Translations under genes and position numbers: made by a program
Notes under the pieces: model-generated
Database searches by the model: none
Told to the model about the DNA's origin: nothing
What the model saw: the letters and a program-made list of their open reading frames with translations, nothing else
DNA from: Athripsodes cinereus
Lineage: Eukaryota; Arthropoda; Insecta; Trichoptera; Leptoceridae
DNA length: 64,000 bases
Direction of reading: 5' to 3'
Assembly: GCA_947579605.1 (NCBI GenBank)
Contig: OX388319.1
Location: 19,233,447 to 19,297,446, forward strand
Part shown: positions 45,600 through 54,312 of the stretch, one piece after another
Layout of the letters: each line of letters starts with the position of its first letter
Numbering within the stretch: the stretch's first letter is position 1

Positions 45600-45862
45600 A
45601 TACTATACTATACTATACTACTATACCATCACGGCATATCCCACAAGTGGGGTAGCCAGCAGATCAGCTGCATGTAAGAAACATGCAAGCTGTCCTCTCG
45701 GTGCCAATATAAAATAAATACATTCAGGATGGGTGGCAAACCTCATCGCTGAATTTAAGATGTAAAATGTCTTATTATTTCGAACACCTGCCTTTTACAG
45801 GACTCTCGAATACTTACGCAGAAGAGTGGGAGACCAATTCTTTACCGGGTACTCCACGGGAT
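45600..45862 (-). repeat. SINE-P, full-length and young
   Basis: The best minus-strand copy: an (ACTAT)n tail, then ACCATCACGGCATATCCCAC, AAGTGGGGTAGCCAGCAG, TGCATGTAAGAAACATGCA, GCTGTCCTCTCGGTGCCAA, CATTCAGGATGGGTGGCAAA, TTCGAACACCTGCCTTTTAC, GAAGAGTGGGAGACCAATTC, TTTACCGGGTACTCCACGGG. The internal frame MRFATHPEC to GYAVMV with a TAG stop is intact. The homology ends sharply at ATCCCGTGG, defining the element's 5' boundary. Confidence 0.9.
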
Positions 45863-45929
45863 ACATAAAAACATTCACTATCTTTTTATTGTTACTGCAT
45901 TAGTACTGCCCAACGCGTAGATGACCAAA

Positions 45930-46020
45930 CCCATCAGACTATCAATAAATTGGAGAACCGTGTTAACTAATGTAATATCGTGCAAAATCTAGTCGGAAGA
46001 AGTGAAAAAGGCTTTCCAAC
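45930..46020. repeat. Unclassified repeat shared with 11746-11869
   Basis: AATTGGAGAACCGTGTTAAC, TAATATCGTGCAAAATC, TAGTCGGAAGAAGTG, AAAAAGGCTTTCCAACAC parallel the 11.75 kb block. Confidence 0.45.
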
Positions 46021-46660
46021 ACTTCCGATGTTCTCTTCTTCTCTGTTCCGTGACAGAACTTAACGGAAAAAGTTTCGACGCATATCTAAAGATAAAAAGC
46101 ATGAGCCAGAACCGAATCGAATTCTCATGATCAGGATAATCTAGCCAATGCAGAGATCTGTTATAACGGGCACCACGAAAGGTTTTGATAAAACTATTCC
46201 ATCATTTATATTTTGAAGAAACTGCATGATCTCAATTAGAAGCATCGCCTATGTATTCTCACCTATTTTGAAACTTTTATCATTTAATTTAAATTTTAAT
46301 AAAGTAGACCAACATAAAGAAAATTATAGTCAAATTTGTTAAATCTGTAAACCAAAGATATTATTTTAATGTAAACGTTATTTCAATTACACAAGTGTCT
46401 GTTTCTTACTAATATCTCATTATTGGTCTGTATCTTTATCTCTGGCCCTTTTACTTATTCTCCTTTTATTATCTTATCCAAATCACTTTATTATCTCTTA
46501 TTTAATTAACTGCGTACTTTGGTTATAAGATTTTCGCTGAAATTTAGTTAGCCATGACCACTATTAAGCGATTGCGGCATATCTAAAATTGGTTTAATTT
46601 CATCACATTGGTTCCTTTTTCATTTTCCGTATAGTAATTAAAATGAAGGAACTATCAAGT
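46021..46660. other. Anonymous stretch
   Basis: The first 170 bp are less AT-rich (perhaps old LINE sequence); no motif confirmed. Confidence 0.35.
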
Positions 46661-46903
46661 ATTCCGTGCAGGGCCCGGCAAAGAATTGGTCTCCCACTAT
46701 TTTGCGTAAGTTTCCGAGTATTCTGTAAGGACATGTGTTCGAAAAAAATAAAGATATTTTAGACGTTCTTTAATTTACAGATGAGATTTGCCGCCCATCT
46801 TAATTGCCTTAATATTTTACTGGCACGAAGGGGACAGCTTGCATCTTAATTGCATGCGACCAGTCAGCTGACTACCTCGCTTGTGAGACATTCCGTGATT
46901 TTG
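46661..46903 (+). repeat. SINE-P, full-length, diverged
   Basis: ATTCCGTGCAGGGCCCGGCA, AAGAATTGGTCTCCCACT, GAGTATTCTGTAAGGAC, GTGTTCGAAAAAAATAAAG, GATGAGATTTGCCGCCCATC, ACTGGCACGAAGGGGACAG, TTGTGAGACATTCCGTGATT. It ends where the foldback element begins. Confidence 0.8.
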
Positions 46904-46944
46904 AATAAAACAATTATTTAGTAGTTCCACTGTGAATTTATTGG

Positions 46945-46988
46945 TCGCTAGCCAGCTTTCAAGAGCTTCCACTCTCATCATCAGACTC
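46945..46988 (-). ncRNA. Hammerhead-ribozyme-like fold (family C, left arm)
   Basis: Minus strand: CTGATGA (complement of 46978-46984) plus T, stem II GAGAG/CTCTT, GAA, stem III AGC-TG-GCT, A at the cleavage position. Stem I is only two pairs (one G-U) here, so this arm looks weaker than its partner. Confidence 0.5.
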
Positions 46989-46997
46989 ACTTTACGC

Positions 46998-47041
46998 TAG
47001 CCTGATGATGAGAGTGGAAGCTCTTGAAAGCCGGCTCGCTA
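46998..47041 (+). ncRNA. Hammerhead-ribozyme-like fold, best candidate (family C, right arm)
   Basis: All parts of a type I hammerhead are visible. Stem I is TAGC (46998-47001) with GCTA (47038-47041). Canonical CTGATGA is at 47002-47008, then an extra T. Stem II is GAGAG (47010-47014) with CTCTT (47021-47025). GAA is at 47026-47028. The minimal stem III is AGCCGGCT (47029-47036). C47037 is the predicted cleavage nucleotide. The extra T after the box recurs in every family here and is the main reservation about activity. Confidence 0.6.
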
Positions 47042-47111
47042 CCAATAAAGTCACAGTGGAAGTATAAAATAAGTATTTTATTAGTAATAATTTAAGATTA
47101 AACTTAAAACT

Positions 47112-47150
47112 TAACTTTTACCAAGAACCGTCGGTAGAAAATATCGACTT
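47112..47150 (-). repeat. GACGGTTCTTG motif beside a hammerhead foldback
   Basis: Minus strand: GTCGATATTTTCTACC, GACGGTTCTTGGTAAAAG. It sits on the outer side of the family C element, as in the 31.45 and 57.25 kb cases. Confidence 0.5.
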
Positions 47151-47809
47151 TGAAGTAGAAACTATCATTCGATTGTGTAGATAATTTGCTTTGTCTGAAT
47201 GATGACTGAATTTTTAAGAATTTAAACTTTTTACTTCTAGTGTTATTAATATTATAAAAGCTCTTTAAGAAATGACTAATAAGAATCTCGGCTGTCAAAA
47301 AAATCCAAACTCATAAATCGGCAATGAATTTCCAATACAGAATTATAATTATAATAATACGCTTTTTGAACATCCGGAGTTTTAATTTTATTATTTTATA
47401 TTCTAATAAATTACATTTATTCAACCATATCACTAATGGCTTTCTAAATTATGTTAAACACTCAATAAGTCCTTTCAACCCCTTCGTATTTTAATAATAT
47501 GGAAGCCAAATTGATTATATAACTTTCTATAACATTTATGAAGTATATATTAATATTGAACATACAAATTTATACTCTTATTCAATATTAAGACATACAG
47601 TAAATATTAAAAAAAACAGCGGTTTGTTTCATATTTGATATTACGTAATATCGGTAAATATATATGGATTTCAAGTTTTGTAAATATGCACTATACCTAT
47701 TCAATTTTTGTGTGTATGTATTTAATCATTATATTAAAACTATTTTATAATCTCAAATACTTTCCAAAGCAAATAAAAGCTTGCCACCCATTTATTTTTA
47801 ATTTTTAAA
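47151..47809. other. Anonymous stretch
   Basis: Nothing recognised. Confidence 0.4.
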
Positions 47810-47955
47810 AAGATGTATCTGGGGTATTTGTTATAAACCTAAATTTCTTAATTTGTATAAGCCTTAGTATAAGAGTTCGTCGGTAGCCTGGAGGTAGAGT
47901 CACGGTTTTAAGCTTCCTGTGAAAGGTGTATAAGGTTATATTTGGGTTTATAACA
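47810..47955 (+). repeat. tRNA-derived SINE pieces, head plus tail
   Basis: At 47810-47870 lies a tail fragment in minus orientation (GATGTATCTGGGGTATTTG). From 47874 a plus copy starts with the A-box-like head (GGTAGCCTGGAGGTAGAGTC), then jumps past the B box to AAGCTTCCTGTGAAAGG and TGTATAAGGTTATATTTGGG. It is internally deleted and meets an opposite-strand copy tail to tail. Confidence 0.55.
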
Positions 47956-48104
47956 CCCAGATATATCTTTTTCTTAAGTGTTACATTATACACCATTCAC
48001 GGTAAGGTAAAAGCTTGTGTCGTAAAAGGGAATTTGCCGGCTCCTGGGATCGAACCGTGCTCTTTTTGTACATCAGGCCGAGATTCCCAAAGCACGAGCT
48101 ACGC
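47945..48104 (-). repeat. tRNA-derived SINE, opposite-strand copy
   Basis: Minus strand: GTAGCTCGTGCTTTGGGAAT, CTCGGCCTGATG (A-box region) and GGTTCGATCCCAGGAGCCGG (complete B box, complement of 48048-48056). Then comes the shared body ACAAGCTT and GTGTATAATG, with the GATATATCTGGGTGTTATAA end. It could be mistaken for a tRNA gene, but it has no foldable acceptor stem and carries the SINE body. Confidence 0.65.
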
Positions 48105-48261
48105 TCAATTTTGGGGAGTAATTGTATTAGGAAAATAAATGTATTGTGTTATTGTTCGATTATTGTAAAATGATATTGTGTTTAATAAACTGTTATTATT
48201 ATTATTATTATTATTCTATCTTCAAGCTACCGAGGAACACTATATGTTAATTTTTTTTTGT

Positions 48262-48345
48262 TGACAAGAAGAGGACAGTTTGCATTTTTATTACATGCAG
48301 CTGGTCTACTGCCTACTCCATTTGAGGGATATGGTTTAGTAGAAA
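48262..48345 (+). repeat. SINE-P 3' fragment
   Basis: TTGACAAGAAGAGGACAGTT, TTACATGCAGCTGGTCTACT, GCCTACTCCATTTGAGGG, followed by TAG repeats. Confidence 0.7.
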
Positions 48346-48921
48346 TAGTAGCAATAAAAAAAACATTTTTGGTTTCATCCATATAAAAAGACTAAATACT
48401 TTATTGCATAGACTATTGCTGCATTACTCTCAAATAAGTCCTCCATAAGATCCTGTCTGGCGTAGAATATAATGTACATTATTTCAATAACCATATTGTA
48501 ATATTATTCAATGTATTTATATAATGCTTTATGTATTTTCAGAACAGATGTCTTATAGGTACCAATATGATATTACAAAGTAACAAGAATATAGAAACTC
48601 AAATGTATTATGTAGGTACCCAAGTAATTGTATTGAGATAGGTAAGTATTCTTACAAAGAAAGAGTACATAGTATCCAAATCCGATTCACGGTATCTTGA
48701 TTTACGCATTTACAGGTAATAATAAGTAAGGTAACGAGTATAGTATGTAGTAGTAGTAGTAAAAGGTACTTTCCTTCGCTTTCACCTGTCCCTTGAAAGT
48801 CAAATCTTACCAGACCCTCGGGTACTCTGTGATAAAATGAGGATCTAAATCCTTTGTGAAAGGAGCTTCATGATATAACGGAGGTATCACATTTAAATTT
48901 TTTTTTTTTTTTTTTTTATTA
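48346..48921. other. Anonymous stretch
   Basis: Nothing recognised; ends in a poly-T run (48898-48917) next to the Helitron. Confidence 0.4.
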
Positions 48922-49284
48922 TCTCATATGTAAAATTCTCGTGTCACGGTGTTTGTTATCATACTGCTCCGAAACGGCTGTACCGATTTTGATGAAACTT
49001 TGTGTGCTTATCTGATAGGTCTGAAAATCGGCCAACATCTATTTTTCATGCCCTTAAAGTTAAGGGTGGTGCACCCCGATTTTTTTTTGACAATTGTTTT
49101 TATTTTTTTTTATGGAGAGGCATTAAAATATACATACAGCCCTAAATGTTCACCCTTCTACCATCAACCCCTATTTTTAATAGTGATATAAGTAATTCAA
49201 TCATATTCAACTCCGGTCGATTTATAATGTATATGGCAAATAAAAAGATGTATATAGCAAAACAACGTTTGCCGGGTCAGCTAG
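48922..49284 (+). mobile_element. Non-autonomous Helitron
   Basis: Starts TCTCATATGTAAAATTCTCG after an A, continues TGTCACGGTGTTTGTTATC and CCGAAACGGCTG, and ends with GCAAAACAACGTTTGC (short hairpin), CGGGTCAG and CTAG followed by T. This gives the expected TC start, CTRR end, subterminal hairpin and A/T target. A second copy lies at 63178-63485. No Rep/helicase coding capacity. Confidence 0.85.
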
Positions 49285-49524
49285 TCTTCAATATTTACAT
49301 TGTTTTATTTTATCCGGTTGATATTCATATTACATAATTTTATGTTTTACGTATTGATTTTAATTATTCATAATGTCAGCTTTTGCAGATGGCATAGATG
49401 TAAAATCATAAATTAATTTGTAAATTTAATCAATACATGACAAATCAATTAATTAATAAAAAAAAATCCCTTTTAAACTTCTGCTGATCTGTATAAGAAG
49501 CATGCTGTAACAACTTGTAGACGA

Positions 49525-49660
49525 AAAAATAGTGCCCTTTTTGGCGGACTATCTCTGGACATTCTCAAAAGATATCCCAGCTAGGTCTTTCGTCTCTCTC
49601 GTATTATACAGACTAAAGATCGTAAAACAGTGGTATTAGTGACATACTTATACCACTCAT
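49525..49660 (-). repeat. Degenerate LINE fragment, LTE parent family
   Basis: AGTGCCCTTTTTGGCGGAC and TATCTCTGGACATTCTC parallel AGTGCTCTTTTTGGACAAC and CTAAGCATCCAAAACC at 49862-49905, in the same orientation; weak. Confidence 0.35.
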
Positions 49661-49669
49661 TTCAATCAT

Positions 49670-49960
49670 TCATTTAATCGCCCTCAAGGCTCCTCTCGGG
49701 AGCACAGAGCAGAAACCAGCCTCCTCCATTCAGAGTGTCTCTGCGCCAATTGTGTCACCTCTTTCCACGACATTCTCTGCGCTCTGATGTCGTTGTCATA
49801 GGAACGGTGTATTGCGAAAGAGGGACGCTCGGGCCGACGGGACCCTTGTGAACGGAAGATCAGTGCTCTTTTTGGACAACTTTCACCACTAAGCATCCAA
49901 AACCCTTCTATTTCGTTGATTGGAACTAGAAACTTTTTATCCTGGTCTAGAAATAACATA
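49670..49960 (-). pseudogene. Non-LTR retrotransposon C-terminus (LTE parent family)
   Basis: A 91-codon minus frame ends RPERPSFAIHRSYDNDIRAQ, RMSWKEVTQLAQRHSEWRRL, VSALCSREEP and a stop, with a short ATG-rich 3' tail. The (S/N)-D-x-D-I-R ... LAQ-x-x-xEW+-LV-A motif is that of a non-LTR ORF C-terminus; the clade is not identified. It is the longest of the family here and explains the shorter copies at 2.8, 28.3, 34.3 and 41.7 kb. Confidence 0.65.
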
Positions 49961-51009
49961 CTACCATCATTATGCCTGTTGAAATTGTGTTTATATATTG
50001 TATGGTACCTCCGTTAGGCTAAAGCCCATGGCAAAACTTCTCCATGATCGGCGAGACGGCTGAGGTAATCCTCGACTGGAAATTATTATTTCCATTGCTA
50101 ACCCGCCACTCTGCGCCACTTCGGCCATGCTGAACCTTTCATCCAAATACCTTTCATGGTGAATATACCTACTACCTACCAACTTACATTAAAAAAATAT
50201 TATTGTCAGATATTAAAAACATGATTTTGCTTATATTCTTCGCAAAGGGGAATATTTGAATTTTTATCGAACCGCATTATAAGCAACCATATAATTAAAA
50301 GTGAAAAATCTTTTAAATTTATACAGATACTGAATAAATATTCAATGTTTGAAGCATATAATATTGTTAATTATTGCAACAGATTCACATTTCATATTAT
50401 ACGATGATCGCTGTAGGGAGATTAAATTTATCGCGACGAAAGAGGCTCTAAAGTTTCACTTATGTTTGAATATGGGAAAACATTTTTAGTGAAAACAAAC
50501 TCTTTAGTTATAGCTTTACTTACTATAATGTAATCACTTAGTCTCTGACTTGACAATAAAATCAGAGTTCAATAATGAACTTGTTGGTACATACATATAT
50601 ACTGCCAAAGGTTTATTTTACAAGAAAGATACTATTTTGATAAAGTAATTACATGAAAACTGCTAAGATAAAACCTGATTAGCTAAAGTACATTAATACT
50701 GGTAGATATATTTAAACCTTTATCTGTGTAGGCTAAATCTTGGGAGCTTTAATAGAATTCCTAATAAATTAATATTTTAATACAATACAACTACCTCAAT
50801 ACATACAAACATACTGAGATATTACAAAGCTAAGCTAACGGTATGTTCTCCTTAATATTTTTACTTAACTCGGATTGACTGTAAATAAAACATTTTATTC
50901 CTAGATTCGATTCCCTGATGGAGGTAATAATACCTTATAATTTCAAATTAATGTATTTATAAAGAAAATTAACAAAAGTACTCTATTTTCATTACGTATT
51001 TTCTCAACA
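49961..51009. other. Anonymous stretch
   Basis: No gene is seen. 50010-50140 is less AT-rich (CATGGCAAAACTTCTCCATG, CTGAGGTAATCCTCGAC) and may be an unidentified old repeat. Confidence 0.35.
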
Positions 51010-52806
51010 AATATTATTACTATTACTATTATGCCCTCACGCCGTGTCCCAAGTGGGGTAGGCAGAGAGAACGGAACGCCAAACAGATCTATCTTTACAC
51101 ACTTCCTTCGCTTCCTCCACATTCATACAGTTCCTCATACACGCACGTCGGTTCCTCTTACTCAACACGCGGCCGTCCTTGAGAATTTGATCCACGTGAT
51201 CAAGCCACGTGGTTCTCGGACGCCCGCGTTTCTTCACACCCTTTCTTTCAGATAAGTATATCCTCTTATCTGAAAGAATATTATTATTATTATTATTATC
51301 CTCTTTGTCATTCTTTCCTCTTTCATTCGTTCCACATGACCAAACCATCTCAATTTATTTACACGCATTCTGTCCACAACAGTCTTCTTGCATCCGCTCA
51401 TTCTTCTAATATCCTCATTCTTCACTCTATCACGCAGCGTTTTACCAACCATTCTTCTCAACGATCGCATCTCTACTGCATTTATTCCACTTTCGTCCTT
51501 CTTCAACCACGTCCATGTCTCGCTTGCATACGTAAGTGACGGTACCAGAATGGTATTGTGCACCAGCATTTTAGCCATGTTCGACACATTGTCATTGCTG
51601 ACAATGGGTCGAAGTGCACCGTTTACTCTAGCACCGGCCACTTTCCTTCTTTCAATGTCCCTATCGCATCTTCCATCCCTCGTAAACATACTTCCCAAAT
51701 ATGCATACTCACTTACTTGCTCCAAACATTCGTCACCAACTTTAATCTCGCAAATCGTTTTTTCATTCTCTCTTTCAAAAACAGGAACTTTCGTCTTCAT
51801 AACGTTCATTTTCAAACCATTCAAATTGCAACTATCATACACACACGTAACAATCTCTTGTAAGTCCCTTTCACTCTCAGCCATTAACACCAAATCATCT
51901 GCGTACATCAATGCATTCACCCGAAACCCATTCAGCTCGACACCAACATCCATCTCTTTCACAGGTCGCATACAGTAGTCGAAGAATAGGTTGAACAGCC
52001 ACGGAGACATGACACAACCTTGCTTCACTCCTTTGGTGAGGACAAACCACTCCGAGAGAGTGTTATTTACCCTCACGCAAGCGGAGCTTCCCACGTAAAG
52101 TGAATATATTGCGCGGATCAACCGGCTGCTCACCCCATACTCCGACAACACGCGCCACAACCTTTCCCGGTCCACTCGATCATATGCTTTCTCCAGATCC
52201 ACGAACGCACAAAAAAGCCTCTGGTGTTTACCCAGAAACTTCTCTATAACCATTCGCAGGGAGATCTGATCGGTGCACCCTCTGCCATTCAAAAAAGCTC
52301 CTTGCGCATCCCATATCTTACACTCAGTTATCTTTCGTACTCTCTCAATCAAAATTCTACCATACAGTTTCCCTATTGAGCTCAGCAAGCTAATAGCCCG
52401 ATAACTCCCGCATTCAAGCCTAGAGCCTTTCCCTTTGTACAGGGGGCAGATGATAGCCCTCTTCCAATCCTCTGGTGTAACACCTTCTCTCCAACAATCG
52501 TTGAAAAGCTCCAAACACCACGCGAGAGCCCCCGGTCCACCAGACTTGATGAGCTCAACGGCAACACAATCATACCCTACAGCTTTACCGCACTTCGCTT
52601 TTTTTAATGCATTCAAAATCTCATTCATGTCTATCATATCGTTTTCATTCACACTGCTTTCACTGTCGTCATACTCATTTGCATTTGTACCATCACATTC
52701 AAACAGATCTTCGAAATATTCCTTCCATCTCTGTAGCACACATTCATCATTCACTAACACACATCCATCCTTGTCTTTTATCCCTTTCATACTGTTCACA
52801 CTTCAA
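51010..52806 (-). pseudogene. RTE-clade non-LTR retrotransposon, 5'-truncated, RT domain largely intact
   Basis: The open frame 51234-52799 (minus) encodes about 500 conserved residues of a reverse transcriptase. The start is LQRWKEYFEDLF (about residue 22). The fingers have GYRAISLL-like GSYRAISLL (131-139). The first catalytic Asp is in FVDLEKAYDR (199-208), followed by GVKQGCVMSP (257-266) and the YADD box (299-302). The C-terminus has SLTYASETWTWLKKDESG and LRWFGHVERM. Near 51240-51300 an (ATT)n-containing insertion shifts the frame. The original end (SERKGVKKRGRPRTTW ... YPTWDTA) continues in another frame to 51037. The N-terminal endonuclease is absent; the homology stops at about 52806. 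The 3' end CTACCCCACTTGGGACACGG, CGTGAGGGCATAATAG resembles the SINE-P 3' end. Confidence 0.9.
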
Positions 52807-52816
52807 CAAATATATA

Positions 52817-52868
52817 TATGGAAAATTTGTAAAGCGCCGTTTACTCATAATATGACCTCAAGGGCGCC
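52817..52868 (-). repeat. Mini-retroelement piece at the 5' junction of the RTE copy
   Basis: TTTGTAAAGCGCCGTTTACT and CCTCAAGGGCGCC match the 30.33 kb nested insert and the 59.25 kb copy. The AT-rich run before it replaces the (ATT)n tail. Confidence 0.55.
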
Positions 52869-53409
52869 GTATCTCGTATCCATCACCCGATATTTATATT
52901 TATCATATTTGAACACGGAAATTGTGTAAAAATACTCTGGACATTTTTGTATTACTTATTTAATTTTGTTTTTTTTAACTTTCCTATTTTTAATTTAAAC
53001 CTGTAAAGTGTGATCGGATAACTTATGAAAAACTGCAAAAACTTGAAAACCAATAGGCCTTAAACTTAAGATCTTCTGTAAAATTATAATATTGAAGCAT
53101 GGATCCTACCTAACACACGTTCAAATTTATCAATGTTTCTAAAGCATGTTTGTTTCGTCACATAAATACCCTCTTCTAGAAAAACGGTTTTATAGAATTA
53201 AATTATTGGTCTTAAATTGTCGAATGACATTATAAAAAAATGCTCACTCTTTGTGCCGTTTTGTGAAATACCACCGAGTTTTAAGTGTCATAATATAATT
53301 TTGGATCTATGTAATGGTTCATGGACACGAGTATGAGTAGGTACTTTTCGTTTATATCGATTCAGATTTAATATGTATAATTAATCAAATATTTATCTGT
53401 TTGTTTCAG
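52869..53409. other. Sequence upstream of the receptor exon
   Basis: Presumed intron or 5' region of the GPCR gene. A weak echo of the mini-element (GCCGTTTTGTGAAATACCAC) lies near 53253. A pyrimidine-rich tract ending TGTTTGTTTCAG gives the exon's acceptor. Confidence 0.4.
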
Positions 53410-53703
53410 AAATGTACGACTACGCGGCAGCTTCGTCAGATTGGTCGTCCGGCCCATCCTTTATGGAAGAAGCCGGACTATCCAATTTGGCTCTTTCTTC
53501 TTTAAATTGCTCCAATGGTGGTGTTTCTTCGGCAGACTGTGTTAACTCCTTTGACAATGATACTTGGCTACAGAATCTTACAAATGGATTCAACTCATCT
53601 CTCTCTGGCAACTTCTCCACTTCTGATGAAAATCTTAGTGAGGTCATCGTTATGGCAGTCACATCTGTTATTCTCGCACTTATCATCTTAATCACAATCA
53701 TCG
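53410..53703 (+). CDS. First coding exon of a class A aminergic-type GPCR
   Basis: The exon is bounded by a pyrimidine-rich acceptor (TTTGTTTCAG) and a GTAAGT donor at 53704. Coding runs from ATG at 53412 for 97 codons plus one base (phase 1). Residues 1-76 form an acidic, Ser/Asn-rich segment with six N-X-S/T sequons (N32, N49, N55, N61, N67, N74), as expected for an extracellular N-terminus without signal peptide. Residues 77-97 (VIVMAVTSVILALIILITII) form a membrane helix matching TM1 of insect biogenic amine receptors, where the next residues would be the conserved G-N. The split codon starts with G, which fits. 5-HT1-like, octopamine alpha2-like and related receptors are all candidates; the subtype cannot be decided. 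The remaining exons are not seen in the window. Confidence 0.75.
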
Positions 53704-54069
53704 GTAAGTACATTTGTTTATTTTAATAAACTTTACCTTTATAATTCTGCGCAGATAGCGCTTTATTTCGGAATGATTATAATCGTATATTTGTGTTTTA
53801 TTTTTATCGTGAAATTTACGTTGGATCCAAAAAAATATGATGAATTTATTCATCACGGTTTATTTAGTTAATTTTTGTACCACTATGGTAATTTCGTGAC
53901 ATTGATTTCTTTCTACTAGCGTTGCGCATTCCATAATTAAATATATTTTTAGAACAATCAATTTCTTAAACATGAATGAAGATAATTTCTTTCAATTTAT
54001 TATTCCGGTATATAGGAACAGAAATAGTTGATGTCAAAATATATGTTTTACAAAACCTTCTTCTTGTAT
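53704..54069. other. Start of the receptor intron
   Basis: Donor GTAAGT, then AT-rich sequence without recognised features. Reading through the donor adds only a few residues before a stop, supporting splicing here. Confidence 0.5.
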
Positions 54070-54312
54070 TAGTGCCTTACCAGGTCCTCCAACGTTGGCG
54101 ATCACTCTGGAGAATGCTTTCCTGTCCCGCGCTGTTCATATCAGCTCTACCACCTGGGTTATTCCTGTTCATTGCCGTATGTTACTTAGCCATGACATCT
54201 GCTTCCTTCCCACTCCACGACGTCCCTCAATCTTACCCTCTTTTATCAACTGCTGGAGCCGGTATTCATCGCCTCGCAGAATGTGATCCAAATATGAGAC
54301 ATTGTGAACCTT
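54070..54312 (-). pseudogene. Non-LTR retrotransposon C-terminal fragment in intron
   Basis: Minus strand: YLDHILRGDEYRLQQLIKEG, KIEGRRGVGRKQMSWLSNIR, a stop, then TARDRKAFSRVIANVG. This is the well-known insect LINE C-terminus pattern (H-x-LR-x-x-x-Y-L-x-LI-x-GKI-x-G+RG-GR++-SWL-N-R). RT palm is absent; at least one stop and one frameshift. Confidence 0.75.

Larger units (their letters stand above)
46905..47085. repeat. Foldback element, hammerhead family C (complete pair)
   Basis: Inverted arms: AGTTCCACTGTGAATTTATT, GGTCGCTAGCCAGC, TTTCAAGAGCTTCCACTCTC and ATCATCAG mirror the right side. The loop is about 20 bp. Both arms contain a hammerhead-like fold, and the right arm has the canonical CTGATGA box and four-base-pair stem I. 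A GACGGTTCTTG motif (inverted) lies about 40 bp beyond the right arm. Confidence 0.8.

Noticed and set aside
48040..48104. Possible tRNA gene on the minus strand (A-box-like and complete B box)
   Set aside because: No closed acceptor stem or anticodon arm could be drawn, and the sequence continues into a body shared with the 37.5 kb SINE.
51388..51978. 196-codon plus-strand open frame and further plus frames at 51558-51863, 52435-52929 and 52607-52855
   Set aside because: They are antisense shadows of the RTE reverse transcriptase frame; no family features and low-complexity Ser/His/Thr content.
53420..53713. 97-codon minus frame over the receptor exon
   Set aside because: Antisense shadow of the GPCR exon, which has splice sites, sequons and TM1 on the plus strand.
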